DNA of 43,773 nt from Cyclobacteriaceae bacterium (GTDB lineage: Bacteria; Bacteroidota; Bacteroidia; Cytophagales; Cyclobacteriaceae): the NCBI GenBank assembly GCA_016787625.1, contig JAEUUD010000005.1, positions 1 through 43,773 of the forward strand, given 5' to 3'. The notes under the pieces are model-generated. The model worked only from the letters and a program-made list of their open reading frames with translations, ran no database searches and was not told where the DNA came from. Of the stretch, positions 7,515 through 14,313 are shown piece after piece (the first letter of the stretch is position 1; each line of letters starts with the position of its first letter). The position numbers and the translations under genes are program-made.

Positions 7515-10319
7515 TTAGCTACCAATCATGCGGATCATGCCACGTCGTCCACGACCGCCGCCCATAGGGTTCAGTTGCTTATTCAGTGCGTAGGTAAAGC
7601 TCACCATGTAATACCTTCCCAGGTTATTGCTGGTTTCCTGCTGGAGGTAGTTGCTGGTGGCAGTCTGGTTCACACTCAGGCTCTTGTCGAGTGCATTGAC
7701 AACCCCAATCTTCAATTCGCCCACATTGTTCTTCAGCAAGAATCTTGAAAATGACAGGTTGAGCAACGGAATGGTTTGATCAAACCCGGTTGTCTGACTG
7801 CGATAGTGGTAGAAATCAAAGCCGGCATTGAACGAGTAGTTCTTCAGGAAAGTGAGGTTAGCCTCCGAGTTGTACGTTTCATTGAGAAACTGCTGATTCT
7901 GTTTTTCATTGAAGCTATACGTCGTTTTGTTCTGTGTCAGGGATGCCCCCAATCCAATCGTGAGAATTTCTTTATAGGTATAGTCATAGCGGAATGTACC
8001 GCCATAGGTTCGCTGATCCGAACGATTCTCCTGAAGGTTGATCAGGTTGATCCCACGGGTATAGGTCGCCGTGGGCCCTACACTGAAGCGGCTGTTTAGC
8101 TTGCGGAGTGGAAACTGAAAATTAAAGTTCCCTGATACCCTCATGTTGTCCGACACGTTGACAGGTACAGTCAATCTTACCAGCGTTTGCGGATCAACAG
8201 TCTGGGAATACGCGATCGCATTGGTGGTATAGGTTGAATTGACGAATGCGAAAAAACCAATAGAGGAAGCAGGGTCAAACTGGGTATAGCTCAATCTGAA
8301 CTGGTGAGCAAACCCAGGGCGCAGGTTCGGGTTGCCTGAAGACAGATTGAGAGGATCACTGTTATCGATGACAGGCTGCAACTGCTGAATGGTTGGCTCC
8401 TGCATACTTGTTTCGTAATCAAGGCGGAAGTGCTTGAAGCTGGAGAAGTCGTAGTTAAAGTGTGCGACGGGAAGTATGTTCTCGAAGGTCCTGTCGATGG
8501 TGGTGTCGCGAAGGATGAGGTCGCCCTTGAGTCGCGTGTGCTGATATCCGGCACCTACCGTAAAGTTGTATTTGGGCTTGTTCATTCTGAAGTTGATCCC
8601 TGGGCGGTTGTACAAATAGTTGCTCTTGTACCGGTTGCTTAGAGTGTCGTTATATACAGGAACACCTCCAACAATGTTGTTGACATCCCTGACGACATCG
8701 TTAATGTTGGTTCGCAGAGAATAATTGAATTCCAGGTAGCGTCTGTTTCCGAGCGGTTCAGTATAAGAGAATTGAGCGCCGTAGGTTTGGTTGTCAGATT
8801 TCTGAGTGTTGGTCTGTGCAATCACTTTCTTTTCGGGCACTGTCGTAAAGAATTCATTGGTCGATTCAAGGGTTCCATCTGAATTGCTCTGGCTGACGCC
8901 AACGGTAAGTGTTGTTGAAAAGGTTCTGCCCTTCTTGGGAAACCGGTGACGGTAGAGGAGGTTCGAATTAACATTGATACTCTGACCTTCACTGTATGTA
9001 TCCCGATTGCTCTGGTTTTGAAGCTGGTCATTGGTGTTCATTGTTTGACTGACGCTTTGAATCGACAACTCGGTATTTGTGAGCGTTGCGGCAGCGGTGA
9101 ACTTCAGTGAGTTGGCCGAATCGATCATGTGATCCATGGTGAGGTTGGCCCTGTGATTATCGCTCTGGTTGACCTGCCGGCTCACCTGATTGAAATCGTA
9201 GCTTCCATTGGGGAGGTAGTTGATGCGGTCAAGCTTCTGATTAATGTTCTGATTGAGATTGTTGTAAAAATAGCTTCCGCCCAGTTTTGTGTTCTTGCCG
9301 ATATCCTGGTTGGTGTTAAGCCCCGCGGCATAGTTGGTCAGAATACCGTTTTGTCTTCCTCCAAAATTGAGCGGAACTCCTCCCTGGCTGCTTCCGTCCA
9401 TTTGGACATTGACCCTGCCGCCAGCGGCCATCATCTGCTGCGAACCCCCGGAGAAATTCATGTAGTCATCCATGGAGAAGCCCTGCTCGTTCACATTGTT
9501 GCCCATTCCCAAAAATGACAACTGATCTCCCTTGGAAAATTTATTCACACTGGCTTTGGCCTGAAAGCGATCTTCAGTGCCTGCACCCGCCATCATGTTG
9601 CCGAATGCGCCATGACGTTTTTCTTCTTTCAACTCGAGATTGATCGTCTTCTCCCGCTGACCGTCTTCAATTCCTGTGAAAACAGACTGATCGGATTTCT
9701 TGTCAAAGACCTGAACCTTGTCAACAGCATCTGCCGGCAGGTTCCGTGTTGCCAGCTTCGGGTCACGTCCAAAGAACTCTCTGCCATCGACCATGACCCT
9801 TTGCACCTGCTCACCCTGAGCTTTGATGGATCCATCAGTCTCCACTTCAATCCCCGGCATCTTTTTCAACAGATCCTCCACATTGGCGTTGGCTTTGGTT
9901 CTGAATGATCCCGCGTTGAATTCAATCGTATCTCGCTTGACCGTTACGGGTGCTTTTTCAGCCTTGACGACCAGTTCATCCAATTGACTGGAAACCGGTT
10001 CCATTTTCAGTCTTCCCAGTTCAATGATCGGTGAAGTGAACGATGTGCTGGGAAGGTTTCTGAACAGCGTAGAGTACCCAACGAATGTAATCTTGAGGTG
10101 ATAATCACCACGGCTGACATTCTTCAGTTCGAACCCTCCAGTCTTGTCGGTCGATCCAAAGCTCACCAGGGAAGAATCTTTTGCCAGCAGCAACATTACC
10201 GTCGCTGACGGCATGGGACCATTGAGTGTATCTGTGGCCTGCCCTTTAATAAGGTACTTCTGTGCTGTAGCCGCCAGAGGAGCTATTAGAAATAAAGTGA
10301 TCAGGAGATATTTAGTCAT
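7515..10319 (-). CDS. Outer-membrane beta-barrel protein with N-terminal carboxypeptidase-regulatory-like domain (TonB-receptor-like, OMP_b-brl_3 type)
   Basis: The 934-aa protein has a signal peptide (to about residue 19, ATAQ), a carboxypeptidase-regulatory-like beta-sandwich (about 22-105), and a plug-like domain (about 115-235: RDTIEFNAGSFRTKANANVEDLLKKMPGIEV, VMVDGREFFG). A long beta-barrel rich in alternating aromatic strands follows (SGNPNLRPGFAHQFRLSY). I see no TonB box. It resembles Bacteroidota barrels classed as outer-membrane beta-barrel family protein rather than SusC. The C-terminus is an unusual Gly/Arg/Met tail (MGGGRGRRGMIRMIGS). The GLPGLI gene lies 33 nt upstream in the same operon, an often-seen pairing. 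The substrate is unknown. Confidence 0.9.
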   Translation of the reverse strand: MTKYLLITLFLIAPLAATAQKYLIKGQATDTLNGPMPSATVMLLLAKDSSLVSFGSTDKTGGFELKNVSRGDYHLKITFVGYSTLFRNLPSTSFTSPIIELGRLKMEPVSSQLDELVVKAEKAPVTVKRDTIEFNAGSFRTKANANVEDLLKKMPGIEVETDGSIKAQGEQVQRVMVDGREFFGRDPKLATRNLPADAVDKVQVFDKKSDQSVFTGIEDGQREKTINLELKEEKRHGAFGNMMAGAGTEDRFQAKASVNKFSKGDQLSFLGMGNNVNEQGFSMDDYMNFSGGSQQMMAAGGRVNVQMDGSSQGGVPLNFGGRQNGILTNYAAGLNTNQDIGKNTKLGGSYFYNNLNQNINQKLDRINYLPNGSYDFNQVSRQVNQSDNHRANLTMDHMIDSANSLKFTAAATLTNTELSIQSVSQTMNTNDQLQNQSNRDTYSEGQSINVNSNLLYRHRFPKKGRTFSTTLTVGVSQSNSDGTLESTNEFFTTVPEKKVIAQTNTQKSDNQTYGAQFSYTEPLGNRRYLEFNYSLRTNINDVVRDVNNIVGGVPVYNDTLSNRYKSNYLYNRPGINFRMNKPKYNFTVGAGYQHTRLKGDLILRDTTIDRTFENILPVAHFNYDFSSFKHFRLDYETSMQEPTIQQLQPVIDNSDPLNLSSGNPNLRPGFAHQFRLSYTQFDPASSIGFFAFVNSTYTTNAIAYSQTVDPQTLVRLTVPVNVSDNMRVSGNFNFQFPLRKLNSRFSVGPTATYTRGINLINLQENRSDQRTYGGTFRYDYTYKEILTIGLGASLTQNKTTYSFNEKQNQQFLNETYNSEANLTFLKNYSFNAGFDFYHYRSQTTGFDQTIPLLNLSFSRFLLKNNVGELKIGVVNALDKSLSVNQTATSNYLQQETSNNLGRYYMVSFTYALNKQLNPMGGGRGRRGMIRMIGS

Positions 10320-10352
10320 GACGGTTGTGTTGCCTGGTGAGTAAGTTGAAGG

Positions 10353-11096
10353 TTAGTCGCGGATAATCATTCTTCCTCCGCTGCCGCCCATCTGTTTCAT
10401 GGTTTCATCAACAATTTTTCTGAATTCAGCATTGGTCACTTTCTGTCCGCTGGAGGGAACCTTCATGTCGCCTTTCTTCAACGACTTGAATTCAAGTTTG
10501 CGGGCAACAATGACGCGTTCACCGTTGTTAACGTCGATGGCCAATACAGTTCCCGGAAGGGAGCCGAACTGTTCAGGACCAAGCATCGGTCGCAACTGAT
10601 CGGTATACCACGCTGTTACTTCGAGTTTGCGGTCTGGCTGCGTTTCGTCGGTGAAGTAGGCCATCTTGCAGGCATAACCCTGGATTTCCTTCGTCTCGGT
10701 TCCGAGTTTCCACGGTGAAATCTTCAGTGTATCGTCAATCAGATAATCCTTGCCCATAAACTCACGCTTCGAAACAATGGATGTCTTGCCTGAGTTGATA
10801 TACAGTTCATCATTGGGCTGTTGCATGCGGATCACCATACCACCGCTGCTCATCGGTTCTTCCTCATCTTCAATCAACGGTTTGTACATGGATTCCTCCG
10901 CATTAAAGAAAAGCTGCTGTTTGGTGGTGCGAAATTCAGGTATCATCGCTTTGCGTGCTTCCTGTCCCGGTGGTATTCTCCTATGCAGGTTCACTTTTAC
11001 TTCATAAGTGATCACACCTTCTGTGTTTTGTGCCAGCACAACGTGTGCGGCCGCGAGGGACACCAGTACTCCCGCGATAACGAGTAAACGCTTCAT
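10353..11096 (-). CDS. GLPGLI family protein (secreted)
   Basis: GLPGLI proteins are Bacteroidota exported proteins of unknown function, often next to an outer-membrane barrel gene. I chose the ATG at 11096 because it starts a clean signal peptide (MKRLLVIAGVLVSLAAAHVVLAQ); an in-frame ATG at 11114 would add six residues. The mature part starts NTEGVITYEVKVNLHRR, the usual family opening. The later part has WKLGTETKEIQGYACKMAYF and WYTDQLRPMLGPEQFGSLPGTVLAIDV, which carries the region that names the family. The C-terminus is Gly/Met-rich (GGSGGRMIIRD) and an internal GGMVIRM resembles it. It is the first gene of the operon with the barrel protein and is divergent from the histidine kinase. 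Confidence 0.9.
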   Translation of the reverse strand: MKRLLVIAGVLVSLAAAHVVLAQNTEGVITYEVKVNLHRRIPPGQEARKAMIPEFRTTKQQLFFNAEESMYKPLIEDEEEPMSSGGMVIRMQQPNDELYINSGKTSIVSKREFMGKDYLIDDTLKISPWKLGTETKEIQGYACKMAYFTDETQPDRKLEVTAWYTDQLRPMLGPEQFGSLPGTVLAIDVNNGERVIVARKLEFKSLKKGDMKVPSSGQKVTNAEFRKIVDETMKQMGGSGGRMIIRD

Positions 11097-11180
11097 AACT
11101 TTTGGGTTTAGCATAACAATTCAGAATCTGGTGTAAATCTACGGCTAGGGATTGCCGGCACCGGTTAATAGTTCTGTATG

Positions 11181-11200
11181 TAAGGTTAATTAAGGTTAAA
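11181..11200. promoter_or_regulatory. Tandem 10-bp direct repeat, candidate OmpR-type response-regulator binding site
   Basis: TAAGGTTAAT (11181-11190) is followed immediately by TAAGGTTAAA (11191-11200), giving one helical turn of spacing. A third GGTTAA lies at 11163-11168. The repeat sits between the GLPGLI/barrel operon and the kinase/regulator genes, 28 nt upstream of the kinase -7 box, which lacks a -33 element. Tandem direct repeats of about 10-11 bp are the usual target of OmpR/PhoB-type regulators. Binding is inference. Confidence 0.5.
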
Positions 11201-11228
11201 CCTCCGCCTGACGTCTCCTGAAAGCCGT

Positions 11229-11236
11229 TAGTTTTG
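11229..11236 (+). promoter_or_regulatory. Predicted -7 promoter box (TAGTTTTG) of the two-component system genes
   Basis: Perfect TAnnTTTG match, 16 nt before the TTG start of the histidine kinase. No TTTG is found at the -33 spacing; the direct repeat lies just above, as expected for an activator-dependent promoter. Confidence 0.6.
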
Positions 11237-11252
11237 CAAGGATATTCACACG

Positions 11253-12752
11253 TTGAAAAAGACTTCCAACCACCTTACCCTCGTTCTGATGACAACCAGC
11301 CTTGTGCTGCTGTTTGCCCTACAGGCATTGTGGCTTGGCAATTCATACGAGCGGGCCTACTTTGACCTACGCGGTGAAACGACACGCTACCTGCGTGACG
11401 CATTGTTTGCAGTACGTGACTCTTCCCTCCTCAAGAACATAGAAGCCCTTCCTCCTGATTCGATGATCACAGGGAGAGGATTCACATTTACCGAACGTAC
11501 TGATTCTCCTGTGACCCGGAGGCATCGAAGGAACATGCGTGACGGGCAGGTGCAGGTGTACATTTCATCACGCCCAGGTTCTGATACTGCAAAACTCCTT
11601 CTTCGCTCTGTTGCATCCCAGTTTCAGGAGGGAAAACTCCGGGGCAACTCCACGTTCATGGTTCGCTTCAGCGGGGACTCGCTCAGCACCGACAGCATCA
11701 AGGCACAGTTCGGCCGAACACTCGCTGCTGCTGGTCGTGACTTGCCATTTCAGTTGTTGAAGGCCAACAATCTCCCTCCGTTTACCGGAATAAGAAAGAG
11801 CCCGACTGAACTTAGTCATATGATCCTCGGAGGTGGACCTGATGAATCTGACCGTCATTTTTCTGTCATCGATTCACGATTGAGAACGGATTGGGTCCGA
11901 CTGGAGCCCGCCCTGCGATATGCCGCCATACTCACGGACATCCGTCCGCTATTGCTGAAGGAAATTGCCCCTCAAATACTTTTCTCTCTGTTCCTGACTT
12001 TGCTCACGTGTTGCTCTTTTGTGATCATGTACCGCAGCATCCTCTCTCAACAACGGCTGATGGCTATCAAGAACGATTTCATCAGCAACATCACGCATGA
12101 ATTAAAGACGCCGATCGCCACGGTGAGCGTTGCCCTGGAAGCACTCAAGAATTTCCGCGGCATGGAAGATCCCAAATTGACCGCGGAATATCTAGACATC
12201 GCACAACTTGAACTTGGCCGTCTTTCCATTCTTACTGATAAAGTGCTGACCACGTCCCTTTTTGATGAAAGAGGGGTAACGTTTGATTTTGAGCCCGTCG
12301 ATCTTGATGCCACAGCCGCCATGGTGATCAGCTCCATGAAATTGGTGCTTGACAAACAAAAAGCGCAAGTATCTTATGAGAAGACAGGAAGCCGGTTTGA
12401 GGTAAGCGGAAGCAGTCTGCACCTGACCAATGTTGTCTACAACCTGCTTGATAACGCCATCAAGTACAGTCCGGCGGGTCCGGTTATTGCCGTCTCCCTG
12501 GAAGAAACGACAGACACCGTTGTGTTGAAAGTGAAGGACCAGGGCCTGGGGATCCCCTCTGACTTTCAAAAGAAGATCTTTGAAAAATTCTTTCGCATGC
12601 CTACAGGCGACGTACACAACATCAAGGGGCATGGTCTTGGACTTAGCTATGTAGATCAGGTTGTCAAGGGTCATGGAGGAACCATCGAGGTACAAAGTGA
12701 ACCTGGCAAGGGCAGTACTTTTATGATTCGGCTTCCTAAACGGCAGGGATGA
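11253..12752 (+). CDS. Membrane sensor histidine kinase
   Basis: 499-aa HATPase kinase from a TTG start; an alternative ATG at residue 13 would cut into the first membrane helix. Layout: TM1 (about 7-27), a periplasmic sensor region of about 210 residues without a domain I recognise, and TM2 (about 243-263). Then come the HisKA domain with phospho-acceptor H282 (NITHELKTP), N-box N401 (NLLDNAIKYS), G1 (DQGLGIP) and G2 (GHGLGLSYV). Its stop overlaps the regulator's ATG (ATGA), so the two are coupled. Being divergent from the GLPGLI/barrel operon suggests that it senses an envelope signal and controls that operon. Confidence 0.93.
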   Translation: MKKTSNHLTLVLMTTSLVLLFALQALWLGNSYERAYFDLRGETTRYLRDALFAVRDSSLLKNIEALPPDSMITGRGFTFTERTDSPVTRRHRRNMRDGQVQVYISSRPGSDTAKLLLRSVASQFQEGKLRGNSTFMVRFSGDSLSTDSIKAQFGRTLAAAGRDLPFQLLKANNLPPFTGIRKSPTELSHMILGGGPDESDRHFSVIDSRLRTDWVRLEPALRYAAILTDIRPLLLKEIAPQILFSLFLTLLTCCSFVIMYRSILSQQRLMAIKNDFISNITHELKTPIATVSVALEALKNFRGMEDPKLTAEYLDIAQLELGRLSILTDKVLTTSLFDERGVTFDFEPVDLDATAAMVISSMKLVLDKQKAQVSYEKTGSRFEVSGSSLHLTNVVYNLLDNAIKYSPAGPVIAVSLEETTDTVVLKVKDQGLGIPSDFQKKIFEKFFRMPTGDVHNIKGHGLGLSYVDQVVKGHGGTIEVQSEPGKGSTFMIRLPKRQG

Positions 12753-13429
12753 AAACCAGCATTCTTTATGTTGAAGACGAACCTTTTCTTGGCAGGATAG
12801 TCAGGGAGAGTCTTGAGAGCCGTGACTTTATCGTTCACATGGTTACTGATGGTAAGGATGCTGTAGAGACTTTTCAGAAAACCAATCCAAACATCTGTGT
12901 TCTCGATGTGATGCTTCCGTCGCGGGATGGTTATTCCATTGCCGAAGGGATTCGTGCCCTTAATCCGAACGTGCCCATCATTTTTGTTACAGCCAAAACA
13001 CAGACCGAAGACGTCATTCGCGGATTTGAAACAGGAGGGAATGATTATTTGCGCAAGCCCTTTAGCATGGAGGAGTTGATCGTACGCGTAAACAACCTTC
13101 TGCGGCTTTCACGCAGCCAACCCACATCCGGCACATTTGTTAAGCTGGGGGCTTATGAATTTCATCAGGGCCGGTATGAACTGAAGCGTGGTGATAAGGT
13201 TCGCAAACTATCACACCGGGAAGCCATGTTGTTGACCGTATTGGCCGAGAACAAGAATGTTATTGCTCAACGAAAGGATATTCTGCTGCGCGTGTGGGGT
13301 GATGACTCATTCTTCAATTCGCGAAACCTGGATGTCTATATCACCAAGCTGCGCGATTATCTGCGTGAAGATACCTCGGTGGAAATCCTGACCATCAAAG
13401 GTGTTGGCTACCGGTTTGTTGTAGGTTAA
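12749..13429 (+). CDS. OmpR-family response regulator transcription factor
   Basis: 226 aa. The receiver domain (about 1-120) has the acidic pair E9/D10 (YVEDEP), phospho-acceptor D53 (VLDVMLPSRDG), T81 (FVTAK) and K103 (LRKPF). A winged-helix trans_reg_C domain follows (about 130-226: LSHREAMLLTVLAEN, RDYLREDTSVEILTIKGVGYRFV). It overlaps the kinase gene by 4 nt and is its obvious partner. The 10-bp tandem direct repeats at 11181-11200 are candidate binding sites. The stop codon overlaps that of the convergent small barrel gene (13426-13429), leaving no space for a terminator. Confidence 0.95.
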   Translation: MKTSILYVEDEPFLGRIVRESLESRDFIVHMVTDGKDAVETFQKTNPNICVLDVMLPSRDGYSIAEGIRALNPNVPIIFVTAKTQTEDVIRGFETGGNDYLRKPFSMEELIVRVNNLLRLSRSQPTSGTFVKLGAYEFHQGRYELKRGDKVRKLSHREAMLLTVLAENKNVIAQRKDILLRVWGDDSFFNSRNLDVYITKLRDYLREDTSVEILTIKGVGYRFVVG

Positions 13430-13992
13430 TTCACGCTTCTATTACCAAAAAAGTATCCAATCTTCAGGCAGAAATGATTGGCTTCACGTTGGGTCGTGGT
13501 TCCCGCCGGAAGACCAAGGATGGTCGTTGTCTCCGGGATCTTTTCAGTAATGATGTTGTAGTCGAAGGTGATATTCAGCTGACCATAGTCGAATCCTACC
13601 CTCGGATAGTATCCGAAAGAATTGATCGATTGAAAACCACCGGCGAGGAAATCAGAGCTGAGGTAATATGAGCCAATACCAGCTCCGGCAAATGGCCTAA
13701 ACTTATTGCGGCCAAAATAATACTGACCGCCCAGTGAAAATGAAATGATGGTTGCTGCAGGGTCACTTGTTTGAATTGATGCCATCGTCGCCGTCTCAAG
13801 TTTTGCAAAAACAGCCACGCACTCAACGAAACGATACCGCGGCTCCACATAAACCGTTACGCCCTTCCGCTGCGTCGTTTGTGCATAGCCCAGTCCGGCA
13901 CCAACCTGGAATTTGTTGAATTCCTGCGCCATCGCGGTGGAACTGATCAACAAAGCCAACAACAGTCCAATCCTCATGCGCATTGATTTCAC
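13426..13992 (-). CDS. Small outer-membrane beta-barrel protein (OmpA/OMP_b-brl-like)
   Basis: 188 aa with a signal peptide (MRMRIGLLLALLISSTAMAQ; the ORF opens three residues earlier as MKS, so the start may be 13992 or 13983). The mature part shows alternating beta-strands typical of an eight-stranded barrel: FQVGAGLGYAQ, YVEPRYRFVECVAVFAKLE, SFSLGGQYYFGRNKFRPFAGAGIGSYYL, GYYPRVGFDYGQLNITFDYNI, and a final FCLKIGYFFGNR strand. There is no OmpA peptidoglycan-binding domain. Specific function is unknown. It is convergent with the response regulator and the stop codons overlap. Confidence 0.8.
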   Translation of the reverse strand: MKSMRMRIGLLLALLISSTAMAQEFNKFQVGAGLGYAQTTQRKGVTVYVEPRYRFVECVAVFAKLETATMASIQTSDPAATIISFSLGGQYYFGRNKFRPFAGAGIGSYYLSSDFLAGGFQSINSFGYYPRVGFDYGQLNITFDYNIITEKIPETTTILGLPAGTTTQREANHFCLKIGYFFGNRSVN

Positions 13993-14052
13993 AATACCCG
14001 AAGCTGTAACCAGTCAAAAAAATGCTGCTGTAAAACGCTTGTCGTGGCCCCC

Positions 14053-14079
14053 GACCCCTACCCTGTTAAGGTAGTGCTC
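14053..14079 (-). pseudogene. tRNA-Val fragment (anticodon arm only)
   Basis: These 27 nt match the functional tRNA-Val(GAC) at 14119-14145 with one difference, which turns the anticodon GAC into AAC. The fragment covers the end of the D-stem, the anticodon stem-loop and the variable region. No acceptor stem or TTCGAAT T-loop can be found around it, so it cannot fold as a tRNA. It is probably a remnant of a duplicated tRNA gene. Confidence 0.7.
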
Positions 14080-14093
14080 CCCGACTGCCAATG

Positions 14094-14168
14094 TGGGTAT
14101 TACAGGATTCGAACCTGTGACCCCTACCCTGTCAAGGTAGTGCTCTAAACCAGCTGAGCTAAATACCC
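14094..14168 (-). tRNA. tRNA-Val (anticodon GAC)
   Basis: 75-nt cloverleaf. Acceptor GGGTATT pairs fully with AATACCC and the discriminator is A (CCA not encoded). D-stem GCTC/GAGC; anticodon stem CTACC/GGTAG with loop TTGACAG, giving anticodon GAC (valine, codons GTC/GTT). T-stem ACAGG/CCTGT with loop TTCGAAT. All stems are intact. It lies downstream of a 5' tRNA fragment and of a consensus -7 box at 14250-14257, so it was probably the second gene of a small tRNA array. Confidence 0.95.
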
Positions 14169-14210
14169 AAAAATACTCCTCGACAATAGTTGGCTGTTAG
14201 AACGGCGGGC

Positions 14211-14236
14211 AGGTAAACCAGCTGAGCTAACACCCC
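14211..14236 (-). pseudogene. 5' tRNA fragment (acceptor and D-arm remnant)
   Basis: Read on the minus strand it starts GGGGTGTTAGCTCAGCTGG, a 5' acceptor strand plus D-arm. It shares 17 identical nt (14214-14230) with the intact tRNA-Val. After that the sequence loses tRNA character: no closing GAGC, no anticodon arm, no ACACCCC 3' acceptor strand. A truncated tRNA-Val-like gene directly upstream of the intact one. Confidence 0.65.
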
Positions 14237-14249
14237 ATTTGACGGACCG

Positions 14250-14257
14250 CAAATGTA
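14250..14257 (-). promoter_or_regulatory. Predicted -7 promoter box (TACATTTG) of the tRNA-Val array
   Basis: Perfect TAnnTTTG on the minus strand, 13 nt before the 5' tRNA fragment. A TTTG (complement of 14273-14276) lies upstream, but with a short 15-nt spacer. A second consensus-like TATTTTTG (complement of 14168-14175) overlaps the first base of the intact tRNA and would start transcription inside it, so this upstream box is the better candidate. Confidence 0.5.
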
Positions 14258-14279
14258 AACATCCGTCATCATCAAACCT

Positions 14280-14287
14280 CATTTTTG
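14280..14287 (+). promoter_or_regulatory. Candidate -7 box (CATTTTTG) of the M1 peptidase gene
   Basis: One mismatch to TAnnTTTG, 26 nt before the chosen ATG at 14314. Its position supports the 14314 start over the in-frame upstream ATG at 14239. Confidence 0.35.
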
Positions 14288-14313
14288 CTAATTTATGGTC
14301 TAATCCACTTCTC

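Noticed and set aside
7515-10319. SusC-type TonB-dependent transporter
   Set aside because: No SusD partner, no polysaccharide genes, no SusC signature sequence; the protein fits the generic outer-membrane beta-barrel class better.
14041-14260. Integrated genetic element at tRNA-Val
   Set aside because: tRNA fragments flank the gene, but there is no integrase, no direct repeat of a 3' tRNA end, and only 321 bp between the neighbouring genes.
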